A stretch of 64,000 nucleotides of DNA, from NCBI RefSeq assembly GCF_004354085.1, contig NZ_SMSE01000003.1:629231-693230 (forward strand), in the 5' to 3' direction. Position 1 is the stretch's first letter, and each line of letters opens with the position of its first letter. The stretch is from Seongchinamella unica (GTDB taxonomy: Bacteria > Pseudomonadota > Gammaproteobacteria > Pseudomonadales > Halieaceae). Below are positions 23,651 to 33,117 of the stretch, piece after piece. Under the pieces are notes generated by a model. That model had not been told where the DNA came from. It did not search any database and worked only from the letters and a program-made list of their open reading frames with translations. Made by a program: the position numbers and the translations under genes.

Positions 23651-23683
23651 CGTGGTGAAAGGCCAGACAAGGGTGGCATCCCG

Positions 23684-26600
23684 GTGCTGCAACAAGAACG
23701 CCCCCTAGCGACCAAAACCATCCGCCTTCCGCTCATCAGCGCCATCGCCACCCTGGCGCTGACCACAGCGGCCAGTGTCCTCACGTGGCCGGACGCCCAC
23801 GCCGGCGCCTGCCCCAGCGCCCCGGAGCAGGGCAATCTCTGCACCGCCAGGGACTTCATCGTCTCCAGCGCCATTGTCGACGGCCCCAGCGAATGCACGG
23901 CGGGAGAAACCATTGCGGTAACGGTTCGGGTCGGGCTGACGTCCACGGCCAACCAGCGCTACGACATCGGCATTTTCAGCGGCGATCACGGTGAGCCGGT
24001 GTTTGGCGGCGCCAGTTGCAGCCTCGACGCACTGGTGCCACTGGAGCCCCCCTTCGACGGGGACTCGGGCTTCGGCGGCTATCGCGACCTGGACGGCGAC
24101 GCCTGCGGTGACGTCAGTGAAACGGACGGGGAAATTTTCCGGGACGTCGCCCTCGACAAGGTGCTGTGCCAGGACAACGACGGCGACGGCCAGGTGGATA
24201 TCAGCGGCCTGGTGACCTGGAGCAGTAACGCCAGTCAGGACGTGTGCAGCGACCCGACGGACCCGGTGCAGTTTTTCCCCACCTCCAGTTCCAAGTGCAT
24301 CCTGAACCCGGATTTCAACCTGCCGATCATTGTGGAACCGCCCCCCTCCCTGCGGGTGTTCAAGCTGGCCTTCCCCGGCAACCTTCCCGCCCCCGGGGGC
24401 AATGTGCTGTTTGTCCTGGACCTGGATAACAACTCCACAGGCACCGACCCCATTACCGTCTCCAGCCTGGTGGACGATGTGCACGGCGACGTGACCCGGG
24501 TACAGGGCACGGTCAGCCAGACCAACTGCTCGGTTCCCCAGCTGCTGGTACCGGGAGCTAGCTATACCTGTGAGTTTGTCGCCGAGGTCACCGGCCCCCC
24601 TGATTACGTCGAGGTCGACACGATTACGGTGACGGGCACAGACGATGAAGGGGAAATCGTCACCGCCACGGGCCAGGCCCGGGTGATTATTGGCGATGAA
24701 CCGGCCTCGATACTGGTGGGCAAGTCGGTCACGCCCACGGTGGTCAGGGAGCCGGGTGAGGTGGTCACCTACTCGGTACTGGTCGCCAATGAGTCCGACA
24801 CCGAGTCGGTTGAGATCACCACCCTGGACGACGATCTCTACGGCTCCCTGTCAGGGGTCGGCAACTGTCCGCTCCTGCCATTCAGCCTGGCGCCCGGCGA
24901 GATCATGCGCTGCAAGTTCCTGGAATTGGTCAGCGGCAACGCCGGTGACCCCCCGGTTGTCGACGTGATTACCGCCGATGGTCCGGGAATCGATTTCAAG
25001 ACCGATGACGCCGCGGTGAGCATCGCGGATGTGGCGGCGTCCATCGAGGTCAGCAAAACCGCCATACCGAGATCGTTACCGGAACCCGGCGGTACCTTCA
25101 CCTATGAGTTGCAGGTCCAGAATACCTCGCCGGTTGATACGGTCACCATCGATGCCATCGCCGACACCCCCTATGGCGACCTCGATGGCCAGGGTAGCTG
25201 CGCCGTTGGCCAGACGCTGGCACCCGCCGAGATCTACAGCTGCAGCTTCACCCGGGAATTTCTCGGGCCACCCGGCGCATTTCAGTCCAACGTGATCAGC
25301 GTCACCGGCACCGATGCGGATGGCGGCCGCGAGTTCGATTATGACTTCGCCACCGTGTTTATCGAGGATGTGCCCTCGTCACTGGCGGTCACCAAGACCC
25401 CGAACCGGGCCGAGCAAATTGCCGGGGGACCCGTGGTCTACACCGTATCGGTGGAGAACACCTCGGCCGCGGACACGATCACCCTGAACGGGATGCAGGA
25501 CACCCCCTACGGCGACATCACGACAGTCGGCGGCGCTATCACCGCCACCACCTGCGCTCTCACTCCCGCTATCGTCCTGCCCCCTGCCGGCAACTATACC
25601 TGCCAGTTCACCGCCACCGTCACCGGCGCGCTGGGAGAGGGGGTAACCGATACCGTGTCGGTCAGCGGGATTGATAATGCGACGAATATCGTGATCGGTG
25701 CCGATTCGGCGACCGTGACCATCGTGGATAATAGCCAGCCGCCGCCTCCCCTGGCGGTGATCGTCACCAAGGTGGCCCTGCCGAGCGCCGTGCCCGTCGA
25801 CGCTGTGCCGGCAGACGTCACCTACCTATTCAGGGTCGCCAACCCCAACGGTTTCGATATCCAGATCACAGACCTGGCCGATGATATTTACGATATCCGT
25901 GGCAACGCGCCGGCCAAACTACCCGTAACGACACTGCGGGATTGCCCGCTGCCGTTTCTGCTGGCGGCGGGCCAGTCACGGGTCTGTATCTTCTCCGGCG
26001 CCGTTGACGGTAGCGAGGGGGACGTGGTGACGGACGTGATCACCGTCTTTGCCTGTGCCCCGCCCGCCTGCGCCGAGACCGTCACCGACAGCGATGACGC
26101 CAGCGTCACCATCACGCCAGGCGCCAGCAGCCTGGCGCTGCTGAAGACCGCCGATCCGGTCACTGTGCAGAGTCCGGGGGGGCCGGTGACTTTCACCGTG
26201 GAGGCCATCAACACCTCCCCCTCGGCACAGATCACGATCACCAGCCTGGTCGATGACATCTACGGCGACATCACCGCCGTCGCGGGCGATATCACCAGCA
26301 CCAATTGCGCCAACGGGCAGGTGCTTGCGCCCTCGGGGGGTCGCTACAGTTGCAGCTTTAGCGCCAACGTCACCGGCGTGGCCGGCACTGAAGTGGTCGA
26401 CACCGTGACCGCCAGTGGCGAAGCGACCGGCGGTTATCCCGTACAGGGCGCCGACAGCGCCACGGTTGAAATTCTGGGCCTGCTGCCACGGGTGGAGATG
26501 ACCAAGACAGCCGACCCGGTCGCGGTAAGGGCACCGGGTGGCACGGTCACCTTCACTGCGGAAGTGTTGAATACCTCGGCCACCGAGACGTTGACGATGA

Positions 26601-26950
26601 CCAGCCTGGTGGACGATGTTTATGGCGACCTCAATGGCCAGGGTAACTGCGCAACCCCGCAGGTGATCGCGGCGGCCGCGACCTACCGCTGCGAGTTTCC
26701 CGGTGTGGTGAGCGGCGACAACGCGAGCCTGCACCGCGACACCATCGCCATGGCGGGTAGCGATGAGAGTGGCGACCCCGTCGCCGACAGTGACTGGGCC
26801 GTGGTCCTGGTATTGCCCTTCGGGATTGGCGGCGAACCGATTCCGGTGCCGGTGAATCCGCTGTGGCTGGCGATAGCGGCCAGCGCCGGCGGTATCGGAC
26901 TGGGCCTGCTGGCCCTGTGGCGGCGGCAGCGGCGCAAGCAATCCAGCTAG
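23684..26950 (+). CDS. Large surface protein with seven DUF11-like repeats
   Basis: 1088 residues. A GTG start (23684, AAGGG upstream) precedes a signal peptide (IRLPLISAIATLALTTAASV, cut after DAHA). A Cys-containing N-terminal domain with Asp-rich loops (GDGQVDISG) follows. Seven Ig-like repeats of about 111-125 residues begin near 222, 341, 452, 566, 691, 816 and 936, each opening with a xLxVxKt-type strand (SILVGKS, SIEVSKT, SLAVTKT, RVEMTKT). They resemble DUF11/TIGR01451 repeats of cell-surface proteins. The C-terminus is tripartite: PVPVNP, one membrane span, then a WRRQRRK tail, a sorting or anchoring signal. Probably an adhesin or matrix protein; no enzymatic motif seen. Confidence 0.8.
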   Translation: MLQQERPLATKTIRLPLISAIATLALTTAASVLTWPDAHAGACPSAPEQGNLCTARDFIVSSAIVDGPSECTAGETIAVTVRVGLTSTANQRYDIGIFSGDHGEPVFGGASCSLDALVPLEPPFDGDSGFGGYRDLDGDACGDVSETDGEIFRDVALDKVLCQDNDGDGQVDISGLVTWSSNASQDVCSDPTDPVQFFPTSSSKCILNPDFNLPIIVEPPPSLRVFKLAFPGNLPAPGGNVLFVLDLDNNSTGTDPITVSSLVDDVHGDVTRVQGTVSQTNCSVPQLLVPGASYTCEFVAEVTGPPDYVEVDTITVTGTDDEGEIVTATGQARVIIGDEPASILVGKSVTPTVVREPGEVVTYSVLVANESDTESVEITTLDDDLYGSLSGVGNCPLLPFSLAPGEIMRCKFLELVSGNAGDPPVVDVITADGPGIDFKTDDAAVSIADVAASIEVSKTAIPRSLPEPGGTFTYELQVQNTSPVDTVTIDAIADTPYGDLDGQGSCAVGQTLAPAEIYSCSFTREFLGPPGAFQSNVISVTGTDADGGREFDYDFATVFIEDVPSSLAVTKTPNRAEQIAGGPVVYTVSVENTSAADTITLNGMQDTPYGDITTVGGAITATTCALTPAIVLPPAGNYTCQFTATVTGALGEGVTDTVSVSGIDNATNIVIGADSATVTIVDNSQPPPPLAVIVTKVALPSAVPVDAVPADVTYLFRVANPNGFDIQITDLADDIYDIRGNAPAKLPVTTLRDCPLPFLLAAGQSRVCIFSGAVDGSEGDVVTDVITVFACAPPACAETVTDSDDASVTITPGASSLALLKTADPVTVQSPGGPVTFTVEAINTSPSAQITITSLVDDIYGDITAVAGDITSTNCANGQVLAPSGGRYSCSFSANVTGVAGTEVVDTVTASGEATGGYPVQGADSATVEILGLLPRVEMTKTADPVAVRAPGGTVTFTAEVLNTSATETLTMTSLVDDVYGDLNGQGNCATPQVIAAAATYRCEFPGVVSGDNASLHRDTIAMAGSDESGDPVADSDWAVVLVLPFGIGGEPIPVPVNPLWLAIAASAGGIGLGLLALWRRQRRKQSS

Positions 26951-27006
26951 AATCCGAATAATTTTCGTGCGGCGCCTGCCACGGTGCGCAGAACCGGGCC
27001 CAACCC

Positions 27007-27432
27007 TCAGGCGACCGCCAGATCCGACGCCCTGCGGCCGCGCCTCATGCGTCGATTGGGCTTGCCTGAATGGTCAAAGAATTCCCGCTCGATCTGGGAC
27101 AGGCCACGCCGGTCCTTTCTGCCGGAACGGCGGTCTTCGTGATGCACGTACACGCAGTCACAGCGGGCGGCGGTGCAGCCCGGCAACGGCAGGGACGGCG
27201 CCTCGCGCTCCAGGAAGCGTTTGCCGTCCAGGTTCCTGACCGCCGGGCAGGGACCACTGCATGACACCGCCCGGTACTGGCTGCGGGCGGCTGGCTTTAC
27301 CTGTTTGTAGTGACTGGAGGCCTGGTAAACGGGCGCAGACCGGACCCTGGGCTGACGCTTGTGGGCGAACAGCCGAAGAAACAACACGATGCCGGCGGCG
27401 AGCGCAGCGGCGAGTACGAACGTCTCAATCAT
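27007..27432 (-). CDS. Membrane-anchored Cys-rich protein of unknown function
   Basis: From ATG 27432 about 141 residues. A single N-terminal membrane helix (FVLAAALAAGIVLFLRLFA) is followed by a basic linker and a compact Cys-rich part: SCSGPCPAV, LPGCTAARCDCVYVHHEDRR. It ends in a run of Arg-rich segments (SGRKDRRG, RRMRRGRRAS). The CxxxxCxC with HHEDRR recurs in uncharacterised gammaproteobacterial proteins as I remember it; metal binding is possible. It is isolated between the repeat protein and purA. Confidence 0.6.
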   Translation of the reverse strand: MIETFVLAAALAAGIVLFLRLFAHKRQPRVRSAPVYQASSHYKQVKPAARSQYRAVSCSGPCPAVRNLDGKRFLEREAPSLPLPGCTAARCDCVYVHHEDRRSGRKDRRGLSQIEREFFDHSGKPNRRMRRGRRASDLAVA

Positions 27433-27550
27433 GGGAATCCTTCCCCCGAATAATTGATTTACCGTCTGATTATCGAGTGTAGACCCCGGCAATCATTTCT
27501 GGCCAGCAATTTTAGATGAGTGGTCGCTAACGATTTATGGGCGGTTTGCG

Positions 27551-27580
27551 GCGCAGGACCCCGCTTGCGCGGGGGTGACG
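27551..27580. repeat. REP-like palindrome
   Basis: Contains ggaccccgcttgcgcggggg followed by tgacg, a copy of the dispersed REP-like family, just downstream of purA. Confidence 0.75.
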
Positions 27581-27598
27581 ATAATCTGAGAGGTGGCT

Positions 27599-28906
<1,308 letters not shown>

Positions 28907-28926
28907 TTACTGTTTCCATGTGGCCC

Positions 28927-28954
28927 CGTCATTCCCGCGCAAGCGGGGATCCAG
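28927..28954. repeat. REP-like palindrome
   Basis: cgtcattcccgcgcaagcgg followed by ggatccag; the element in the orientation opposite to the copy at 29004-29031, so the two face each other. Confidence 0.8.
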
Positions 28955-29003
28955 GGGCATTCAAACCTGCTTCCCGTGTCCCGGGGCATTAACCCGGGTG
29001 ACA

Positions 29004-29031
29004 CTAGATCCCCGCTTGCGCGGGGATGACG
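29004..29031. repeat. REP-like palindrome
   Basis: ctagatccccgcttgcgcgg followed by ggatgacg. Its right half is the start of the first 79-bp tandem unit. Confidence 0.8.
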
Positions 29032-29258
29032 ACATACTTCGCTGCTATCACGCCTGGACTTGCCAGTTACCACCGTTCTCTACCAACTCCCAGTCACAGC
29101 GGGGATGACGACATACTTTGCCGCTATCACGCCTGGGCTTGCCAGTTACCACCGTTCTCTGCCATTTCCCGATCACCGCGGGGATGACGACATACTCTCG
29201 CTTGCTATAGATCCTGGACTTCCCAGTTTCCACCGCTCTCTACCAACTCCCGATCACA
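29022..29258. repeat. Three 79-bp tandem repeats made from REP fragment plus hisZ 3' end
   Basis: Units start with ggggatgacgacatac at 29022, 29101 and 29180 and then carry a block running from cctggacttgccagtt to the end. The third unit overlaps the true hisZ terminus (29205 onward). The other two encode, on the minus strand, diverged copies of the same ending (CDWELVENGGNWQVQA against CDRELVESGGNWEVQDL in HisZ). Confidence 0.85.
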
Positions 29259-30371
29259 GCGACTATCGTGCTCACCACCGAGGTTGTTGATCACTATCTC
29301 ACCTGCCTGGCGCAGCTCTTCAACCCTGGCCAGCAGTTCCGTGTCATCAACATCCGGCATACTGATCGCCCCCTGCCCGGCGTCACCCGCAGGCAACAGG
29401 CCCATCAATGCCTTCAGGTCAGTGGCAAAACCGGTGGCCGGCCGCGAGCGGCCAAACACCTCGCCGACGCCGTTGTAGCGTCCGCCATTGGCCAGGGCCT
29501 GGCCGTGGCCGGGCACATAGGCGGCGAACACGATCCCGGTGTGGTAGTGATAACCACGCAGTTCCGCGAGATCGAAATAAACAGGGAGGTCCGGGCGCTG
29601 GCGACGGATATCGGTAGCCACATCCTGCAGCTCATCCACGGCGGCCAAGGCCTCGGGAGCACGGTCGGCGAACAGTTCGCGGGCAGCCGCCAGCACTTCG
29701 TCGTCACCGTGCAAGTCCACCAGGCCGATAATCAGGGTGGCAATGTCTTCCGGCACCTCGTCCAGGGCCTGCATCAGGTCGGGCACCGACTTGCGCTGCA
29801 GGCAGTCGAAAATCACGGCCTCCTGTTCAGCATTCAAATCGGCGCTGGCGAGCACGGCTTCGTAGATACCGACATGGCCCAGGTCCAGGGTACAGGAGGG
29901 CTGCAGCCCGGCCTCGTCAAGGGTCGCCAGCATCAGGCGGATCACCTCCACGTCGGCTGCCAGGCTGTCGTCGCCATAGAGTTCGGCACCCAGCTGGATT
30001 GGTGAGCGGGACGCCATCAGGGATTTGGGTCGGGTATGCAGGGTGGACCCGGCGTAGCAGAGCCGGGACACCCCTTGCGGGGCCAGGCTGTGGGCATCAA
30101 TGCGGGCGACCTGCGGGGTGATATCGGCACGCACGCCCATGCTGCGGCCGGAAAGCTGGTCAGTGAGCTTGAAGGTAAGCAGGTCCAGGTCCTGGCCCAG
30201 GCCACTGAGCAGGGAATCGGTGAATTCCACCAGCGGCGGAATCACCAGCTCATAGCCCCAGCTACGGAACATATCCAGCAGTCGGCGGCGAAGCTGCTCC
30301 ACGGTGGCGGCCTGTGCGGGAAGGACTTCTTCTATCCCGTCGGGCAGTTGCCAGCGATCAACCGATGTCAT
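29205..30371 (-). CDS. hisZ: ATP phosphoribosyltransferase regulatory subunit
   Basis: 388 residues, a catalytically silent histidyl-tRNA-synthetase-like protein that forms the active hetero-octamer with short HisG. The class II synthetase motif 1-like part is VIPPLVEFTDSLLSGLGQDL, followed by FKLTDQLSGRSMGVRADITP. Motif 3-like GGRYNGVGEVFGRSRPATGF is near residue 300. It ends CDRELVESGGNWEVQDL, a usual family ending; its last 54 bases are part of a 79-bp tandem repeat that continues downstream. It starts at ATG 30371, 9 bases after the DUF2065 gene. Confidence 0.94.
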   Translation of the reverse strand: MTSVDRWQLPDGIEEVLPAQAATVEQLRRRLLDMFRSWGYELVIPPLVEFTDSLLSGLGQDLDLLTFKLTDQLSGRSMGVRADITPQVARIDAHSLAPQGVSRLCYAGSTLHTRPKSLMASRSPIQLGAELYGDDSLAADVEVIRLMLATLDEAGLQPSCTLDLGHVGIYEAVLASADLNAEQEAVIFDCLQRKSVPDLMQALDEVPEDIATLIIGLVDLHGDDEVLAAARELFADRAPEALAAVDELQDVATDIRRQRPDLPVYFDLAELRGYHYHTGIVFAAYVPGHGQALANGGRYNGVGEVFGRSRPATGFATDLKALMGLLPAGDAGQGAISMPDVDDTELLARVEELRQAGEIVINNLGGEHDSRCDRELVESGGNWEVQDL

Positions 30372-30380
30372 TTATAGCCT

Positions 30381-30572
30381 TCAATTCACCAAATAAAGCA
30401 GGCCAAGCCCGAACAGCATGCTGACGAGGCCAATCCTGCGAATCACGCGGTCATCCATCTGCGCCACCAGGGCGAGCATGTTGCGCCAGTGGTTGGGGCT
30501 GATGAAAGGCATCGCGCCTTCAATGATAAAAACCAGTGCCAGAGCCACCGGGAGCACTTGCCAGAAGTCCAA
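30381..30572 (-). CDS. DUF2065 (YjeT-like) small membrane protein
   Basis: About 63 residues with two hydrophobic helices: LPVALALVFIIEGAMPF and IRRIGLVSMLFGLGLLYLV, joined by SPNHWRNML. This is the DUF2065 family always found near hflC/hisZ/purA. A TTG at 30572 with GGGGAGAAAG just upstream gives the usual length; a GTG at 30599 would add nine residues. Function unknown; inner-membrane location inferred from the helices. Confidence 0.85.
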   Translation of the reverse strand: MDFWQVLPVALALVFIIEGAMPFISPNHWRNMLALVAQMDDRVIRRIGLVSMLFGLGLLYLVN

Positions 30573-30777
30573 ACTTTCTCCCCAGAATGCGCCAGACACA
30601 AAAAACCGTGGGTCCGGCGCTTGTGGCTCAAACGTCGAATCCCACGGTTGCGGGATGCTACCACATTCGGTGGGCGGAGTATTGGTGTTTTTTGGCTTAT
30701 CGCCGCTCCCGGCCTGACCTCAGGGAGGCCCATTCACAGGCCCTGGACCTGGCACAGGACTGGCCGGGTCAGGGGGC

Positions 30778-31653
30778 TTAGCTGCCCCCTTTCGAATCCT
30801 TCAGGTAACGGAAGAACTCACTGTCCGGCTTGAGCAGCAGCACGTCACCCTGGCCCTGGAATGATTCCTGGTAGGCCCTGAGGCTGCGGGTGAACGAATA
30901 AAACTCCGGGTCCTGGTTGAACGCGTCGGCATAAATGCTCGTTGCCAGGGCGTCGCCCTGACCGCGAATCTGCTCCGATTCCTTGTAGGCGTTGGCGATA
31001 ATCACGGTGACTTCCCGGTCCGCCGCGGCGCGGATACCCTCTGCCAGCTCCTGGCCCTGGGAGCGCAGCTCGCGCGCTTCCTTCTCGCGCTCGGCGTTCA
31101 TCCGCCGGTAGACCGACTCGGACACGTCTGGCGGCAGGTCGATCTTTTTCACCCGCACATCCACCACGCGCACGCCCAGTTCAGCCAGCGCCACGTCGTT
31201 GAGTACGCGGGTGATGTCCTCCATCAGCTGGTCGCGCTCACCGGAGACCACTTCCTGCACCGAACGCACGGCGACCTGGTTACGCAGGCCGTCGTTGATA
31301 CGCTGGGCCAACAGTCCGGCGGCGCGGGCCTCTTCACCGTTGGTGGCGGTGTAGAACTTGGCCGTGTCGGAAACCTGGAACTTGGCGTATGAATCCACAA
31401 TCAGCGCTTTCTGCTCCTGGGTAAAGAAGCGCTCAGGCTGTGAGTCCACCGTCAGCACACGCCCTTCAAACTTGCGCACGTTGTTGACGAAGGGAATCTT
31501 CCAGTGCAGTCCCGGGCTGATGTCCGGGTTGACCACTTCACCAAAGCGCAGCAGCACACCGCGCTCGGTTTCCTTGATCACATACAGGGCGTTGCTGACG
31601 ATAAAGATACCTACAGCGAGCAAAACCAGAATTGTCATATTACGGCTGGACAT
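30778..31653 (-). CDS. hflC: HflC, FtsH protease modulator (band 7/SPFH)
   Basis: 291 residues. One N-terminal membrane helix (MTILVLLAVGIFIVSNALYV) is followed by the SPFH domain (TERGVLLRFGEVVNPDISPG) and a long Glu/Arg-rich coiled coil containing ERVYRRMNAEREKEARELRS-type sequence. HflK and HflC form the large periplasmic cage that controls the membrane protease FtsH. Starts two bases after the hflK stop, so the pair is co-translated. Length is slightly shorter than in E. coli (334) but normal for related genera. Confidence 0.94.
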   Translation of the reverse strand: MSSRNMTILVLLAVGIFIVSNALYVIKETERGVLLRFGEVVNPDISPGLHWKIPFVNNVRKFEGRVLTVDSQPERFFTQEQKALIVDSYAKFQVSDTAKFYTATNGEEARAAGLLAQRINDGLRNQVAVRSVQEVVSGERDQLMEDITRVLNDVALAELGVRVVDVRVKKIDLPPDVSESVYRRMNAEREKEARELRSQGQELAEGIRAAADREVTVIIANAYKESEQIRGQGDALATSIYADAFNQDPEFYSFTRSLRAYQESFQGQGDVLLLKPDSEFFRYLKDSKGGS

Positions 31654-31655
31654 GA

Positions 31656-32825
31656 TTAGCGACCTCCCCGACGACTGGTGGAACCCGAGGCGGCGGCGTC
31701 ACGACGCAGCTGCTCGGTGACCATGTTGGTGATCTCGCGCAGCGTGTTGCTGTCGAGGCTGGGTGCGCGGACGGCGCGCTGCTGGCTCTGTTCCGCCAGC
31801 TTGTCCAGGGGCAGGTACATCATGTTGTTACCCCCTTCCACGTCGACCATCACCTTGCTGGTGTTGCCGTAAACGTTCTGGATCGCGTCCAGGTACAGGC
31901 GCTCGCGGGTCACTTCCGGTGCCTTGCGGTACTCCGCCAGCAGCTTGCTGAAGCGATCTGCCTCACCCTGTGCGTTGGCGATCACCTGTTCCTTGTAGGC
32001 GTTGGCCTCCTCGATCTGCCGCTGGGCGCCACCGCGGGCCTCGGGCACGATACCGTTGGCGTAGGCCTGGGCTTCGTTCTTCACCCGCTCCTCGTCCTCG
32101 CGGGCCTTGATCACGTCGTCAAACGCCGCCTGCACCTGACTGGGAGGCTTGGAGTCGTCGACGTTGACCTTGCTCACCAGGATGCCGGTTTCGTAAAGGT
32201 TGAGATATTCCTGCAAGCGGGTTTGCACATCGCTGGCGATTTTCGCACGACCTTCGGTCAGCACCAGGTCCATCCCGGTGTCACCCACCACGTGGCGCAA
32301 TGCGCTCTGCGCGGCATGCTGCAGCGAAATCTCCGGATCCCGCACCTTGAGCACGAACTTGTCGGGATCGTTGATCACATACTGCACCGACATGTTCACC
32401 TCCACGATATTCTCGTCCTGGGTGAGCATGATCTCCCGGAAACTGGCCGCACGCACCTTGGTGGTGTTGACCTTGATCACCTCGTCGACCAGCGGCGGGT
32501 TCCACTGCAGACCCGGCTGCACGGTTTCCAGGTACTTACCGAAGCGGAGCACAACCGCCCGCTCCTGCTCGTCGATCTGGTAGAAACCCATCAGACCCCA
32601 GACCACCGCCGCACCCAGCGCCAGCACCCCCAGCAACGGAGCCGAGAAGGCCGGGCCGCCACCGCCGCCGGAACCCCCTGAGCCCGATTTGCCACCAAAA
32701 ATTCCGCCGAGTTTCTCCTGCAGTTTCTGCAGGGCCTCGTCGAGATCAGGTGGCCCCTGGTCTCCGCCGCCCCAGGGATCCTTGGGGCCTTTATTGTTAC
32801 CGCCACCCGGTTCATTCCAGGCCAT
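31656..32825 (-). CDS. hflK: HflK, FtsH protease modulator (band 7/SPFH)
   Basis: 389 residues. A Gly/Pro-rich cytoplasmic N-terminus (MAWNEPGGGNNKGPKDPWGG) precedes one membrane helix near 60-82 and an SPFH domain (YQIDEQERAVVLRFGKYLET). A coiled coil follows (FDDVIKAREDEERVKNEAQA). It assembles with HflC around FtsH. The Gly-rich start, helix position and length match the family. It is upstream of hflC and separated from hflX by a spacer with 39-bp tandem repeats. Confidence 0.95.
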   Translation of the reverse strand: MAWNEPGGGNNKGPKDPWGGGDQGPPDLDEALQKLQEKLGGIFGGKSGSGGSGGGGGPAFSAPLLGVLALGAAVVWGLMGFYQIDEQERAVVLRFGKYLETVQPGLQWNPPLVDEVIKVNTTKVRAASFREIMLTQDENIVEVNMSVQYVINDPDKFVLKVRDPEISLQHAAQSALRHVVGDTGMDLVLTEGRAKIASDVQTRLQEYLNLYETGILVSKVNVDDSKPPSQVQAAFDDVIKAREDEERVKNEAQAYANGIVPEARGGAQRQIEEANAYKEQVIANAQGEADRFSKLLAEYRKAPEVTRERLYLDAIQNVYGNTSKVMVDVEGGNNMMYLPLDKLAEQSQQRAVRAPSLDSNTLREITNMVTEQLRRDAAASGSTSRRGGR

Positions 32826-32961
32826 AATCTACTCCTGTGTTCAAAGTCGGAAGAGTCTAACAAATTTTTGTCGGGGCGGGTCATTCGCAACCCACTCATT
32901 CCAGCGCAGTCGCACCCCGGACAGGGCGAACCCTGACCGCACCTGCCTTGCCGCCCACCAC

Positions 32962-33078
32962 AGGGCACCTTCTCTTGCTTCGCAATTCACCTTGCACCCC
33001 AGGGCACCTTCTCTTGCTTCGCAATTCACCTTGCACCCCAGGGCACCCTCTCTTGCTTCGCAATTCACCTGGTACGCG
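32962..33078. repeat. Three 39-bp tandem repeats
   Basis: Units start at 32962, 33001 and 33040 with agggcacct (or agggcaccc), then tctcttgcttcgcaattcac. They sit between hflX and hflK. A REP half-element (cgcggggatgacgaac) follows the last unit. A single copy of the same sequence lies at 38045-38078. Confidence 0.88.
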
Positions 33079-33117
33079 GGGATGACGAACGGTGATTGAT
33101 AAGGCGACCGGGGATGA

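Noticed and set aside
32841-33068. Minus-strand ORF with a repeated NCEAREGALGCKV unit
   Set aside because: It is the 39-bp tandem repeat translated (13 codons per unit) with no independent support.
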